The notes beneath the pieces were generated by a model. That model was given only the letters and a program-made list of their open reading frames with translations, made no database searches and was not told where the DNA came from. Below, in pieces: positions 50,436-63,382 of a DNA stretch of 64,000 nucleotides. The DNA lies in assembly GCA_949358305.1 (NCBI GenBank), contig OX442324.1:2920001-2984000 (forward strand). Reading direction: 5' to 3'. This stretch comes from Strigamia acuminata (lineage: Eukaryota > Arthropoda > Chilopoda > Geophilomorpha > Linotaeniidae). The translations under genes and the position numbers were made by a program. The number at the start of each line of letters is the position of its first letter. Position 1 is the stretch's first letter.

Positions 50436-51950
50436 ATGGAAACATTGAAAAATCTGTCGTTACAAATCGTATACGATTGCATTTTTCAATGGCCACTCGA
50501 CGAAAGTGACGCCGATCGAATGAATACGACAATGGAACTAATCGCCTACTTCGAAAAACTACGTAAGTGTGAATTTATTTCAAAATTATTTCAAGGTTTT
50601 TCATGCACCCTTTTTCATTTAGCCTTTGATATTCGTGACGAAATTTTGACCAACCTCAACTGGTCGGGCTTTTGGCACGATGCAGGCGGTACGCGCGTGC
50701 CAATGGCGCGCTACGTCGCACTATTTCTACACAAAGACCTGAAACAACTCAGAATGGAATTTTATCACGACGATTTCGACTTGGAGTTTCTACTCCAAGT
50801 TAGCGGCGACATGTTAAAAGTGAGTTATAAAATAAAATATTCTATTTGATCAAAATGTGTTGGTAATTTTCTGGAAAAACGTACTAAATGAGCTCTGATG
50901 TTCGTATTCCGACAGAATCTGACAGAATTTCGACCTCCCGAATCCACATCAGTCATCACAACGAGTGTGTGCGAAGAAATCTGGCACCGTATGCCGAATC
51001 TACAGAGACTAGATTTCACCGAATGCATTGTCGAAGATGACGGCATGATCTACGTCGCGAAGCTGCCACTTGTCTCGCTCGATCCCGGGTTAAACATCAC
51101 GGACGACGGCATCCGACATCTGTGCGCAGACGAGGCCACAATAAGGAAGACATTGCGAATTTTCAAACTGCGCGATGCGGAGGTTTCGCTGGACAGCCAC
51201 TGTTTGATTTTGCGGAAAATGAGACTGATGGAAGATTTGCATTGTTCCTATTGCACGTGGTTCAACCCGTTTTCGCCGATCAACTTGAAACACAAATGCA
51301 ACATCAGGAAGCTGCGGTTCGTCTTCAGCGTGGACGGGCCCGAGGACGTGATGGATATCGACGTGGACATGTGTCCAAAGGTCGTCAACATCCAAATCAT
51401 ATCGAATATTTTCACGCCGAAAATGCTGCACACTTTGACGAGGTTCAAGGGCTTGAGCAGCTTGTATATTAGCGTGGTTTCGACCTCGAACGTCAACTTA
51501 TGCTTGGAAGACGAATATCAGCTGTTTGATCGACTTCATTCGGACAATTTGTATTTTCCGAATTTGGTCAAATTCTGTCTGTGTGACCCAAAAGACATCT
51601 GGATTTCTTCCGGGGATTTTTTCACCATGCTGGACATGTGCCCGAGCCTCGAAAAACTACGACTCGAAGGCTGCGATGGTTTCAGCAATAAAATTGCAAG
51701 CCAGTTAGCCTCCATCTTGGCCAATAAGAAGTTGAAATATCTGATTATTGATTACTGCGATTTGCTGGGGCCATCGGGAGTCGAGGACCTGTTGAAGATA
51801 CATTCGCTCGTCGAGTTGCAGGCGGATTTGTGCGTTACGGAAGTCACGAAGCAGCAGTTTGACGAACATCCGTTGCAGCAAATGGCTGAAGAACGCGGCG
51901 TGAGCCTTCAGCTCACTATTCACGTCTCTTACCATCAATGGGTGGATTAA
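50436..51950 (+). CDS. Leucine-rich-repeat protein, ZYG11/F-box-LRR-like
   Basis: Exons 50436-50562, 50623-50819 and 50916-51950 join in frame to 452 residues. The C-terminal two-thirds consist of irregular leucine-rich repeats, for example MPNLQRLDFTECIVEDDGM, LTRFKGLSSLYISVV, CPSLEKLRLEGCDGFSNK and KKLKYLIIDYCDLLGPSG. The N-terminal part (SLQIVYDCIFQWPL, then LPFDIRDEILTNLNW) resembles the start of ZYG11/ZER1 or an F-box, which would make it a substrate receptor of a cullin ubiquitin ligase; this is only a suggestion. The coding exons are more GC-rich than their surroundings. No clear orthologue was recognised. Confidence 0.75.
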
Positions 51951-54230
51951 ATTCGTCCTCAAGTTATTCGCGATTGTTCTCAACTCAAGTTAAGTGGCCT
52001 GAAAAATGTAATCGTTAAGTTTGAATCTTTGCATTGTGTATTCTAAAATCGATTCAATCCTCATTATTCCTACTGTTTTTGAAATAAAATGCCTTTGGGT
52101 GTGATTTGAAAACTTGTTTTAATTCAATAAAAATTAATTAAGTTGTAGAACATAGGAATTTGAAATGCATTGGGTTTGTTCACTTCACAGCACGTATCAA
52201 ACTCAGAATGACTCCATTTATATATATACCCACTACAGAGGGCGATCTTCTGCTAGCCAAAGCATGATACCTTTAACGCTGTATGGTGCAATATACCATA
52301 GGTTTAAAGGTCATGGGAAGAGAAAAATAAAAATTGAGGAGAAGATTATTTATGTCATTATTAGACCAAATCCATTGTTTATACGTGTTCAATTGTTTCG
52401 AGATTGTTATATCGTTGGTATAAACGTTGGAAAATTCTCAAATGTCCTCCATTTTTAGTTTTCGAAAGTTTCCAAAAGTTGCCGTTGGTGGCACTTTTTA
52501 TGACGTCATCGGCGACAAACAAGCAGCTTTTTAGCATGGGCTTGGCTTCATTTAAAAGCTACGAAATTTTTTTTCCAAATTTGACAATACTGTTAGGTTA
52601 TTGCGATTTTAATATTCAGTAAATATTCCAATTTGCTATTTGGTGCATGTGTATAGGTTCAAAAGAACTAATAATAAATTGACAGTATCCAGTTATAGTC
52701 AATGTCCATGTTTGACTGCTTGAACCAGTTTGAACCAGAACGCTATCAACCAACTCAAATTGGCCACCAGCTGTTGGCGAATCTTTCAACATTTGCATTT
52801 GTTCTTTGCACCAATCAATTTCCTCCTTTGTCATCAATTTAAAAAAAAAAAAAAAAAAAAATCATTAAATATAAAAATGTAAATGAATCAAAAATCAGAT
52901 AAATGATTGCCATGCCAAGATGGGTCAATTAATTAAACTTCTCATTAAAGTGCATGGATCTGACTCCTGCTGATGTTACTTGATAAATGGCTGCCATCAT
53001 TAATTATTACCATCGCTGAATTATTAAACAAAGCCAAAATTAGCTTCACTCACATTTCATCCATTAAAAAATTACAAAGTAATTGTCACTGAATTAATTA
53101 TTCAAACCACCCATGACAATAAAAAAAAATATACGCAAACTATTTATTGCGCACTAATTTCATTTCGTATTATGAAAATTAAATAATTGCATTTGAATAT
53201 TTCATAAAGTGTTATTTTTTGTCCTCAGCACGCAATCAAGCAAGAAATACTCCCGAAGAACTCAAGTTTGGGGGTCAGTTAATACGAGCGTCGCAGATGG
53301 CAGCAAATGAAAACATTTACGATGTAATAAAAATGTCCATGTTTTGCCGATTTAATGAAAATAAAAGGGAATTAATAGTTGCGTTTGGGGATGTGTTTCG
53401 AGTTGGATTTTAGTATTGGTTATTTCTGAAAATATTAAGCTTGATTTAATCCTATTACAGCGCTCTATGGCCGTCTGGTTATTAAATTATATTACAGCTT
53501 TTATCTATCGATAAAACGTGAATTCCCATTAATAATAATAAAAAAAAAATGCTCTCTGCATTTTAAAATAGTTAAACGTGTACATTCAAAACTGGAAATT
53601 AAAATTCAATTTGGGAAATAAAAAATGTAAATTCCACAAAATAGAAAATGCAAATTGTGCTACCAGGGGCAGGTTGTAGAACATTGAGTATTAATTATCA
53701 TTTGGTCATATAAACCGCAAACTAAATGACCAAATATCAAAAAAAATAAAAATAAAATCACCAGGCGCTTTCAGTAAAGCGTAAAGCTACACTGATAGAA
53801 ATAAGAGGTGTAAAAAGGTGTAAAAGCATCAAACATACCATGGATGGACCTGATTTAAACTATGACTATCGGCAAAAATTAAAAATAAATAAATTTCAAA
53901 AAAGTTTCATCCACAAAAAAAAGGTGGCTAAAAATAAATCAAAATTAAAATTAAATTAAATTAAATCCCAAAAAAGTGTCTAAATACAAACAAGCGTTTC
54001 ACACCAATAAAAGTATACGGTACGCTTACACTATACCTTTTAAATGTGGCTTCACATGCATGCGTGCACTAATTCTGCTTTGTTCACATGCGAGTTTGAC
54101 CAAATCTGGGGATCTGATTGGATGGTCCTTTTTAGCATGCCCTGCTGGGAAATTGGAGCTCGTTTTACCCAGACAATTCAAATTATCCGATTTTTGTCAT
54201 GCAACTAAGCTATGTTATTAAAAATGAGTG
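51951..54230. other. Gene-poor interval after LRR gene
   Basis: No confident gene. Two exon-like stretches were noted: minus strand about 52690-52838 (TKEEIDWCKEQMQMLKDS...) and plus strand about 53230-53330 after a CTCAG acceptor (ARNTPEELKFGGQLIRASQM). They cannot be joined to other exons. Poly-A tracts lie at 52842-52860. Confidence 0.3.
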
Positions 54231-54238
54231 AATGATTA

Positions 54239-54720
54239 AGGGGTTTCATTAAATGAGCGATTAGTTGATTACTTTGATTAGTCGATTACTTGATGGGTCA
54301 TGTGACTGGATTCAACCAATCCCGAGAATAATCATTTAATCAAATAAGCAACTAAGCAACTAATCAAGTAATCACCCCAAACCATGCTTTTCTGCTGACT
54401 TGGGCCGATTATAAGTGCTCTCTCGACTGAAACCAACATGGCGGCGCCACACCCGCTTCAACTACACAAGGTGATAATATAACAAAGTCTGCTCAGTTTA
54501 GGTTAAACTGAACACATGAAACGAGTTAGGTAGTTGCAATTATTATTTAGAGGAACTTTTTTTAAACAATTGCAACATATTTAGGTTACAATTTAAACAA
54601 TTCTGCCCATCGGAGCAATAATCACATAATCAGATTTTTGTTGGGCCCTCAATAATTGAGTGATTATGATTATTGCAATAATCAACTAATCACAATAATC
54701 GCTCATTTAATAAAACCCCT
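54239..54720. mobile_element. 482-bp terminal-inverted-repeat element (MITE-like)
   Basis: The left end AGGGGTTTCATTAAATGAGC is mirrored by the right end, whose reverse complement starts AGGGGTTTTATTAAATGAGC; agreement extends through GATTA. Internal GATTA/TAATC repeats follow each end. Flanks AATGATTA and AATGTATA are similar but not identical, so a target duplication is uncertain. No transposase frame. Confidence 0.7.
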
Positions 54721-57700
54721 CAATGTATAATACAAGCCTAAACATCTTATATTGTATTTTGATCCTTTGGTATTGCTAATTCTCGTGTTTTAATTCTTTA
54801 TTGAATGCGCCTGATATTTGATTTACTTTTGAAAGCACAAAGTCTCTGTTACTTTATCTTATTTCAAAGTTTTTGATGCCTTAAAGCGAGATTGATGCAC
54901 ATCCATTTGGAATGAGGTTGTTTACCCTAAAAAAAAAAAAAAAAAAAAAACTCCAATCTGCAAATTTACTTTTAATATTATCACTTCTTCCTGTAGGAAA
55001 GATTAAACCTGATTACTCTATCCGTTCACACTTAGTCAGTGCAAATCACTTTTCCATTGCACCTATGTGAAGCACCTAATCAGAATAATAGATAAATTTA
55101 AAAAAAAAAAAAGAAAAAAAATTCTTCTGGAGACAAATTTAATTCCTAAAAAAAAAAATAGAAAAAAAAAATCAATATCCCCATAAAGAATAAAAAAAAG
55201 AAAAATTAATAGCTTCTTGCCTTTGGTACTTATTCATTTGCATTTTATTCTCCAATTCCTTCAGCACAGCTGGCAAATAAGCATCACCAAACTCCAACTC
55301 GTTTCATTCTGAAATTTTAAAATAAAAAATAAAAAAAATTATAAAAATTGAAAGAAAGAAAGAAAGAAAAAAAGAAAAGAACAATTTATTTCGGTTAGTG
55401 ACTTGCGCATGCACGAATCCAGTCCTCAAACATTTATTCCCAATGTAGTATTCGTGCGCAAAAATGGCCTGCGCAGTCAGATAACCATAAATCAAAAGAT
55501 GGAAAAAGGAAAGGACACGAAGAGGAAATTGTTCCCATCGCGTGCACTTTCTCTTGCTCAAAAACTCAACAACAACATCTTTTATCTTCCATACTCACTG
55601 GCCACACACACATACACACACACAAGACACGAGTTAAGAAATTGAACAAGAAACATCATCAATCTCGGGCCTTTTAGTGCTAATCAATAGCTGTCAATCC
55701 TGCCACAAAAAACAAACACTACGTAATTCTTTTGACCCAACTTCAATTCCGTGGGTCATCGGTTGGTGTGAACTCAAACTGTTGGGAATAAACATCGATC
55801 CGAGCCGTGTGGACATTTATTATCAACAATTTCTCTATTTATTCAACGAATAACACGCCAACGATTTTTATAACATTTTTCGACTAAAGGCTGAAAAATA
55901 CTGCCTTAGTTCGGATTGTGGGGCTTCGCAATCCGTTTGTAATAGCTGTTTATACTTATTTTTATCCATTTAAATAATGTTTCTTTTCTAGTCATTAAAA
56001 AAATACTCAATAACTAGCAAAAACTTAACCAAAATGCAAAATTCACAAATAAATATTGAATTTGGCGCAAGATGAAGACGAAAATGATGAAACAGGAAGT
56101 TGATGAGAAGTAAATTACGTCACTTCCTGTCGCAATGCCTCCCCGCTCCTCATTCAGCCTGGGCGCCATTTGCAGGTATTTAGATTCATTCAAAGTTTCT
56201 TATTTTCGTAGAATGGACGCCAAAAACAGTCGTTAAAAGCTAAACAAAAACAAATACCATAACTAGACAGTGCTTTTTGAACCGGTCACCACTTTGTTTC
56301 CGAGTTGTTGCGATCGGTTGCAACCGGTTCAAAATTAACATTTCTCTCCATTTCCTTCCCATTAAAATTGACCCAAACATTTAATAATTCAACTCTTCCC
56401 CACTACCCGTAAATAAACAAAAAACTAAAACAAAACAGAAAATCCACCACGAGTGAATTCGAATGAAAAACGAGTGAGTTTGGCACCGGAAACTTAATCA
56501 GAATTAAACACCGGGCAGAGCTATTCTCTCCATTCTCTTTGACACGAAATGAGAAGCGCCGTTCAAATTTACAACGTGCCACTACCAACCACCGGCATTA
56601 CTCGTCCGCCAAGATGAGAGATGAATATTTAACGACTCATGGAACCAACGAATGGCATCCGAGGCATGGCAATCTCTCTTCAACTTCCTCCCACGAGTAT
56701 GGCGCAACGCACCCTGGTGGAAATAATCACTTTTTTTCTCTCTTTTTCTTCGTCGTCTTTTTTTTTTATATCGAAAAGGGTCCTCGATGCACCAAATCAA
56801 GGGAAAATACAACCAAATTGGCATATTATTGTTACAACTTGGTTCGTCGACAAATTCGTGTCAGGATATTGCTTTTCATCACTTATCGCATGAACGTTTG
56901 CAATTTCCATTTACTTTCGATGCGAGCTATTAAAGGGGAACCAATCAAACTTACACAAAATGATGAAATGGAAAATGGTGGAAAAAAAAAGGAAAAAGAA
57001 AAAAATAATAATAATAAAAAGAAAAAAAGAAAATTCTTTATAAAGTTAAAGCTTCAATATCAATAAATGTCAAAGCCAACTGACATTTTGGCACTCGCTT
57101 CGATTATACCGAGACCAGGTTCTGAAATAAAGGAGTAACCTCATTTTCCGTTGCTGGTAGTCATCAATCAAATTCCGCCATATTTGATGACACGTTTAAA
57201 AAAAGGAGTAGAACTAAAATACATTTTAAGCCTCTTCTTGGTATGACGTAGTAATCATACTAATTAACGTCATCTTTGCTCAACTTGATCAAAAGGCAAT
57301 TGAAAAAACTTTTTTTGTGGGTTAAAAAAGTGTCATTTTAGTGCCGTGCATGCGCAGTGAGTATCTCAATTGCACCCATAAAAATACATTGAAATTTCCA
57401 TATTACCCCCCTTTAAGCCGCATGCCAGTATAAAGTGAAACGTACCGGTATAAGTAAAAAAAAGCTGAAATTTGAGTTTTCTTAATTATCTGAAAATTGT
57501 TACTCAAATTTGGGAAAATTTATAGTAATTTAGGCCAATTTCCTACATTTTGGACATCTAAAAATGCTTTTTATGCTTGTTTTGGCTCAATTCTGATTGA
57601 AAAAAATTCGCACTCACCTACACCGGCATGGCAGTAAAAACTGGGTTTATCGGCATGCCGGTAAAATTCGCACTATACCGGCAACCGGCTTAAAGCGGGG

Positions 57701-58200
57701 CAGTACGGTATATTCATTGGTTACTTATTTAATTAATTATTCTCAATTGAAATTTTCTGCCCCTTTAAAGCTCCAGCATAACTTTGAAGCTGGCTTTGCT
57801 GCATTAATGAAGAGCGCTTCAGACAACGGCTTTTGGCTTTTACAAGTAGTGTTTAAAACCACCACCAGATAGTTCAAACTTATTTTTATTGTTTACTATT
57901 GCGCCCTCTATAAAAGTAGTTGCAAACAAAAACAAACTAAATGGCGCTTTAACCAACCAACCTAAAAATTGTCCATAAACCCGTAATGCCTTATACCAAA
58001 ACGCGTACATTTTACCCTTATGCCTCCGAGGTGGCGTAAAAATCCATTGAGATTCAATGACATCAATCTTTCCCTAACAACAGTATTAAAAGATAGACCG
58101 GGCAAATAATGATAGATAAACTTAAAACAGCTAAACTGAAGGGAAGTTTTTTTGTCCACGACTGTACAGTAATATACTTAATTCCACAAAATGTCATCCA
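54721..58200. other. Gene-poor, low-complexity interval
   Basis: Poly-A/AG-rich tracts (54930-54950, 55098-55200, 55320-55380), a CA-repeat near 55605-55625, and short frames without family resemblance. A minus-strand exon-like stretch at about 55205-55290 reads EFGDAYLPAVLKELENKMQM. A minus-strand ATGGCGCCC at 56166-56174 sits in a locally GC-rich spot. None could be assembled into a gene. Confidence 0.3.
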
Positions 58201-58985
58201 TTTTTGAACGCTTTAAATGAAAAGCAATATATTGTACGAAAAAAAATTCTGAACCACATGAGATGTAATCGACCCACTGGTTTTGGCCCCATGAGATCCA
58301 TACAGATGGTTTCCCAAGGATACATCACATTGTGCGATGTGTGTGGAGCAGTTTGCTTTTCATGCTGGTCCGGCTTGTACTCTCGACAATGTGGGAAACT
58401 GCGAACTAATGCCTGCCCATCAATAAATTAGCTTTCAACTTTTCTGACGACTACAGGCACCGCTTAAACGTCGATTGGATGGTTTTCTTAATTGTCGATT
58501 CTCACTTCGGTTAGATTGGGACCCAATCAAGCTTGCTCAGTAAATTGTTACCTGGATGTGTTCAATGAGAAGTCACTTTCACCACAAGGCAAATAGGAGG
58601 AAGTGGGGCCTCCTTTTCCATTGAGAATGTGCCTATTTGAAAAGTTTAAGAGGTTTCCCCTTGGAGCATTGCTGCACTTCGCTGTCAAACGAAACCAAGG
58701 TGGAAACAGAAGGAAATTGTTCATTACCAGACCAACAAATCCGGAAATGTATCCACGACTGGGAATCGAACTACACAATGCGTGTCCGGGTGTTAAGCCA
58801 TGCAAAGAGTGAGGGTTTGGATTGACCGGTTGGGCGATCGGGCTATGTGGACCGATTTTTGCAAAAAGTGCCCGGGTCGATATTCCTCCTCAGTGCACCC
58901 CTGCAAAGAGCGTCCCTGTGGAACGACTTTTTCGAAAGTACCCAACCTTGCAAATGCACCAGGAACTGGGAAGACCAGTTGGAAA
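58200..58985. other. Unresolved region with Cys-rich short frames
   Basis: Several overlapping frames on the plus strand contain clustered cysteines (CDVCGAVCFSCWSG at about 58335; CKKCPGRYSSSVHPCKERPC at about 58858). No splice arrangement or family could be recognised, and stops interrupt each frame, so it is left uncalled. It may be decayed coding or repeat sequence. Confidence 0.25.
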
Positions 58986-59298
58986 CTACAGTTTGCACCC
59001 GGTATCTTGATACTGCACATCCCATTTTGTGCAGACGATTTTCTAATTCCAGTTGTTATTTAGCAGTGTTAAGCCTAATATTAGGCCTAATAATACTAAA
59101 AAAATAAGGTAAATAAATAAAAATATTTTGGTACTACGCTGTAAATTACTTTTAAGAATGAGTTTATTGTTGCTTATTTACTTTATTTTAGCATTATTAG
59201 GCCTAATATTTGGCTTAATGCTGCTAAATAACAACTGGAATATGAAAATCGTCAGCGCAGTACGAATTTGGCATCAAGATACCGGGTGCGAACTGTAG
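58986..59298. repeat. Large imperfect hairpin, arms about 125 bp
   Basis: The left arm begins CTACAGTTTGCACCCGGTAT, and the right arm ends with its near-complement ATACCGGGTGCGAACTGTAG. Inside, GTTGTTATTTAGCAG and TAATATTAGGCCTAATAAT recur inverted on the other arm. The loop of about 60 bp is AT-rich (about 59112-59175). Confidence 0.88.
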
Positions 59299-61556
59299 TG
59301 GCAGAATTAACTTTACTATGACCAGTCAAGAATTGAGATACAACTGAAATTCCCAGGAGGTACACATCGATCCAAGTACTGACCAGATCCAATGCTGCTT
59401 AACTAATTAAAATATGATCGGCCAGGTAAGCCGCTTTGTAGACCCTAGGCGCTTTTAATTCTAGACGGCTCCGTCCGAAGCTTTTACTTATTTTAATGCT
59501 AATTTTATTGTTTGCACTCACGTAATACAATTTTTTTTATTAATCGTGAAAGCACTCCCGAATGCCACTGACCAAGCTCCCAAGCAGCAAATAATATTGG
59601 CCCATCGGGTACTTTAGAATTGGGCCCACTTCAGGTTAGGTTAGGTTAATTTCCGACACTTTTGTGTGTCATTTTCGGAATCAGCATGCTTTATTTGGTA
59701 AGTAACAAAATTTTGGGCCCATTCTGAAGTGGGCCCTATTCTATTCATTGTTGGTTTTTTAATTGGCTGTGATATTGGGTCAATCTATAATAGAATGTTA
59801 ACATTTTGCAATAACGGCTCAACCTATACTAGCTGTTCGTAAAACCAATATTGCTTTCAGTTTGGGGTAACTGCAATTTTGAAAACTTCGCTTTGTCGGT
59901 TTTTCCATAATAATAATTCCAAACTCCACACTGAACCTCTTCTGACATAAAATCCTGGGTCCGCCACTGATTCGTTGTCAGTACATGCAACCACGCATAA
60001 GATTGTATTCCCTAAAAGTTTCATAGGTCCTAGGCACTGTGCCAACTCGACATAATGGCTAAAACAGTCCTGAAGGTGCAGCATAAATATAATTTCGTCA
60101 ATTGCCACTGAGGCTTATACATACAGTACTTTAGGGTGTGCAAGAAACACACACACTGCAAAATTGAGGGCGCTTGCCCAGAAAAAAAGTTCTAGTTGTA
60201 ATTTTGACCTACCATTACCTCTTTAACTAGGATGGTGAGAACAAATCAATAATTAGGATAAATAAAATTTCGATAAGGGCTTCACTTGTCAGGGCTCGAA
60301 ATGAAAAATGTCACAAACCGGAACGCCACTTAAAATTTAAAAAAATAATTCATTCCATTACAAAATCACAAGATAAAAATTAGAACGAACCGGTAGATGT
60401 CGACATTAAAAAATACTTCGTACATTGGAATTACCATAAATTAGTGAATTTTGGTTTAGTTAAATTAGTGGGACAAAAAAATTAATTTAGTGGGAAATTC
60501 AGGAAGTGGAAAATTTAATATTTTTTTTAGTGGAAAATTAGTGGGCCAATAAATGGGACCCATTGCAATGTATTTTGAAATGCATTAATGCATTTTGCCA
60601 TTGGTTTGCAAATGATAATACATTTTGTAAATTATATTATGAAATGCGTTCCCAATACTATGGGGGATTGTATTTTCTTTGTATTTATTTGGTCGTGGTC
60701 CCACAGGCTGATTCCACATCATCTATAATGCATTTTATTTATTTCTTTCACTGTTGGATTTAAAATTGTATAGGCCCTGGAGGCGCCCCCTGCCAACAAA
60801 ATTTCATCGTCGTATTTTGGATCGATATTAAATGTTAAACGTGTCCACCAAATATTCTAATTATCGCTTTGTTCAACCAGACAAGGAGAATTGATTTCAG
60901 CATTGTATACTTTTGCCATTTGAATCCGGTGACCCAAAATGGTAATTACAACACCAAGCGAGCTCACAATTCAAACACAATTGGCAAATGGTCCAAAACC
61001 CAGTGAGAGCAAAAATTGGCACACACAACTTCCAGAACATAAACACAAAAGGCCAAACTTTGTCTGGAAAAACTTAAGTAATGAACTCAAAAGTCTGCAA
61101 CGTGCTATACCAATCTGCTCGCTCATCACTTTGCCCTTTCTCCATGGAATACTAAACAACATTAAACTTGACTAAAAGTCACTTCACAACTAAAGTAATA
61201 AAAACAAATGACTACTTGGCAAACTGCACATTTGTCTCCACTTTCCAACCTCTTTTCTCACATCAAACTCATGATGTCACATCACAATTTCTTCTCCTTC
61301 CCCATTTCTCTATTTCTCAAAATCTTCTCTCTCTATTCCTATGAATTATAAATATATTGATTTTTTTTCTTCTGAATCTGAAACTACTAAAAATTCATGT
61401 CAGAAAATAAATACAACTTTAATATTGATTGATTCACAAAAATAGTTTTAATTATTCAAATCGAAATGGAAAACGATACGTGACGTGTAATTTTATAACT
61501 ATAACGAAAAAAGTTCATGCGGAACCAAAACACTTTCACATATGGCGATTTTTACA
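59299..61556. other. Gene-poor interval
   Basis: No coding gene recognised. Holds the dispersed repeat fragment at 59793-59865 shared with 930-1000. The rest is AT-rich, with isolated short frames. Confidence 0.35.
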
Positions 61557-61747
61557 TACTATAATCGAAACTCTTTATAACGAATCGCAAGGGACCCGAA
61601 AAATCCATTCATTTTGACGAGAATTCGTTGTATCGAATTTTATTAACATGGTGTTCTATGGCCAGCCAACCAAACCGGCCATTTTTAGGTATTCGTCATA
61701 TCGATAATTCGTTATATCGCGATTCGTTATAAAGAGTTTCGACTGTA
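61557..61747. mobile_element. About 190-bp TA-flanked MITE
   Basis: The left end ATCGAAACTCTTTATAACGA is the reverse complement of the right end TCGTTATAAAGAGTTTCGA. The right terminus reads GACTGTA, giving an outer CAGTCGAAACTC-type end as in pogo-like elements; the left terminus (TACTATAATCG) is slightly altered. No transposase frame. Confidence 0.85.
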
Positions 61748-63127
61748 TTACCTGTCACTATTTACATATTTACATATTTACATATTTACATATTTTCAAA
61801 CAATTTTGAGCGAAAATGTAATTTTCTAGAATTAAAATATAAAATTGTTGAAAAATTGACATCGTGATATATAAAAAGATGTCACTCATGTTGGAATAAA
61901 TAAGAAATAAAAAAAAAAATGTCTTCGGTTTCTTTCACCTGTGGCAGCTCGAAAACAGGTGCAGTTGACACTCAATATCCACTCGAGATGAGAAAACAAA
62001 CGCAGTCCCTTCTTCAAGTCAACTCAATTCGCATCCATTTTGTAAAGCAAAATTTACAATTATAAATGGGGCATTCAAGATTAATGTCCTTGATATTTAT
62101 GTATAAAATATAAAATGCGAGTGTATATATTTAACGTCATGCAGAGAAAACATCAAAAATCCATTAAGTAAAAGGCGCGAAGTGAGATTATATCCAGACT
62201 TACAGCTGAGCTTGGTTCGCAAACATAATTCAATACGTTATAGTCCCAACGCCGAGTAAGAGAAGACTGACTGTACACGGTTTGCAAAGATAGAGCTATT
62301 AATCATGAGCCAGCCTGCGATCAATGAATGCGAGCAAGGAATAAATGCAAACTGGAAAAAATGCCCAAGAGGATGGAGCATTTCGGGTAACAAATAACGG
62401 GCCAAATAAATTTATAAACGTGGAAATATTTCTTGCAAAAATTGTTATTTATCACGAGGAATCAGCAGTCCGTGTTTTCTATGTTTAATTAAATATAAAT
62501 TTGAATTTGAATTTAAAAGAAAGAAAGAAAAATCCCCCACTAAAAGCCTTTCTCTCACGCAGAGTTCAAGAGACTGCCGATTGAAGCTAAATCCAATTTA
62601 ATCCTACGAAGAAAACTGTCTTCTGTCAGTTTAAATTGGAAATTAAAACTTGCTCAAATTTAAATGAAAAAAAAAGAGTAATAATAAATTAATAATATTA
62701 AATAAAATCCTGAAAGGACAAATTTAATTAATTTAAAGGGTATTTTATTACATTTATTAATATATTAAGATTTCTAACAATGAAGGATGAGAAATTGGGC
62801 GGCCATCTTAATTTAACCGTATTTCCAGGCCAGCAGGTGGCACCATGAGTAAACCTTAGTTCACCATTATTTACGGACACGGACATGTTTGACCTGTGGT
62901 TTCGTGTGCCCGGAAATGGAAAACGAGCCTCGTTTTCATGTCGCTGCTCTGATTCCCATATATTTTACAATACTTTTGCTTTTCACTTAAACGCATGAAT
63001 TAAATACCTGTATTAATTGTACATTAAATAATGCATTTCATAATACAAAAAATCCATTTTAAAAATACATAAATGCAATATATTGTACGGAGTAATATTT
63101 ATTTATTTAATATTTATTTATTTATAT
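61748..63127. other. Gene-free interval
   Basis: Includes a TTTACATA microsatellite-like run at 61760-61792. No coding exon, RNA gene or clear mobile element seen. Confidence 0.4.
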
Positions 63128-63382
63128 AAATAAATGAACTAACTAAAGCAAAATAAATGAACTAACTAAAGCAAAATAAATGAACTAACTAAAGCAAAAT
63201 AAATGAACTAACTAAAGCAAAATAAATGAACTAACTAAAGCAAAATAAATGAACTAACTAAAGCAAAATAAATGAACTAACTAAAGCAAAATAAATGAAC
63301 TAACTAAAGCAAAATAAATGAACTAACTAAAGCAAAATAAATGAACTAACTAAAGCAAAATAAATAAACTAAATAAAGTAAA
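63128..63382. repeat. 23-bp satellite, about 10 near-perfect copies
   Basis: AAATAAATGAACTAACTAAA + GCA repeats head to tail with almost no change, ending in a degenerate copy AAATAAACTAAATAAAGTAA. Confidence 0.97.

Noticed and set aside
56539-57066. 175-residue frame
   Set aside because: Runs through poly-T and poly-A/Lys low-complexity tracts; composition is not protein-like.
63128-63382. CRISPR-like or coding repeat
   Set aside because: 23-bp head-to-tail satellite without spacers; stops in all frames.
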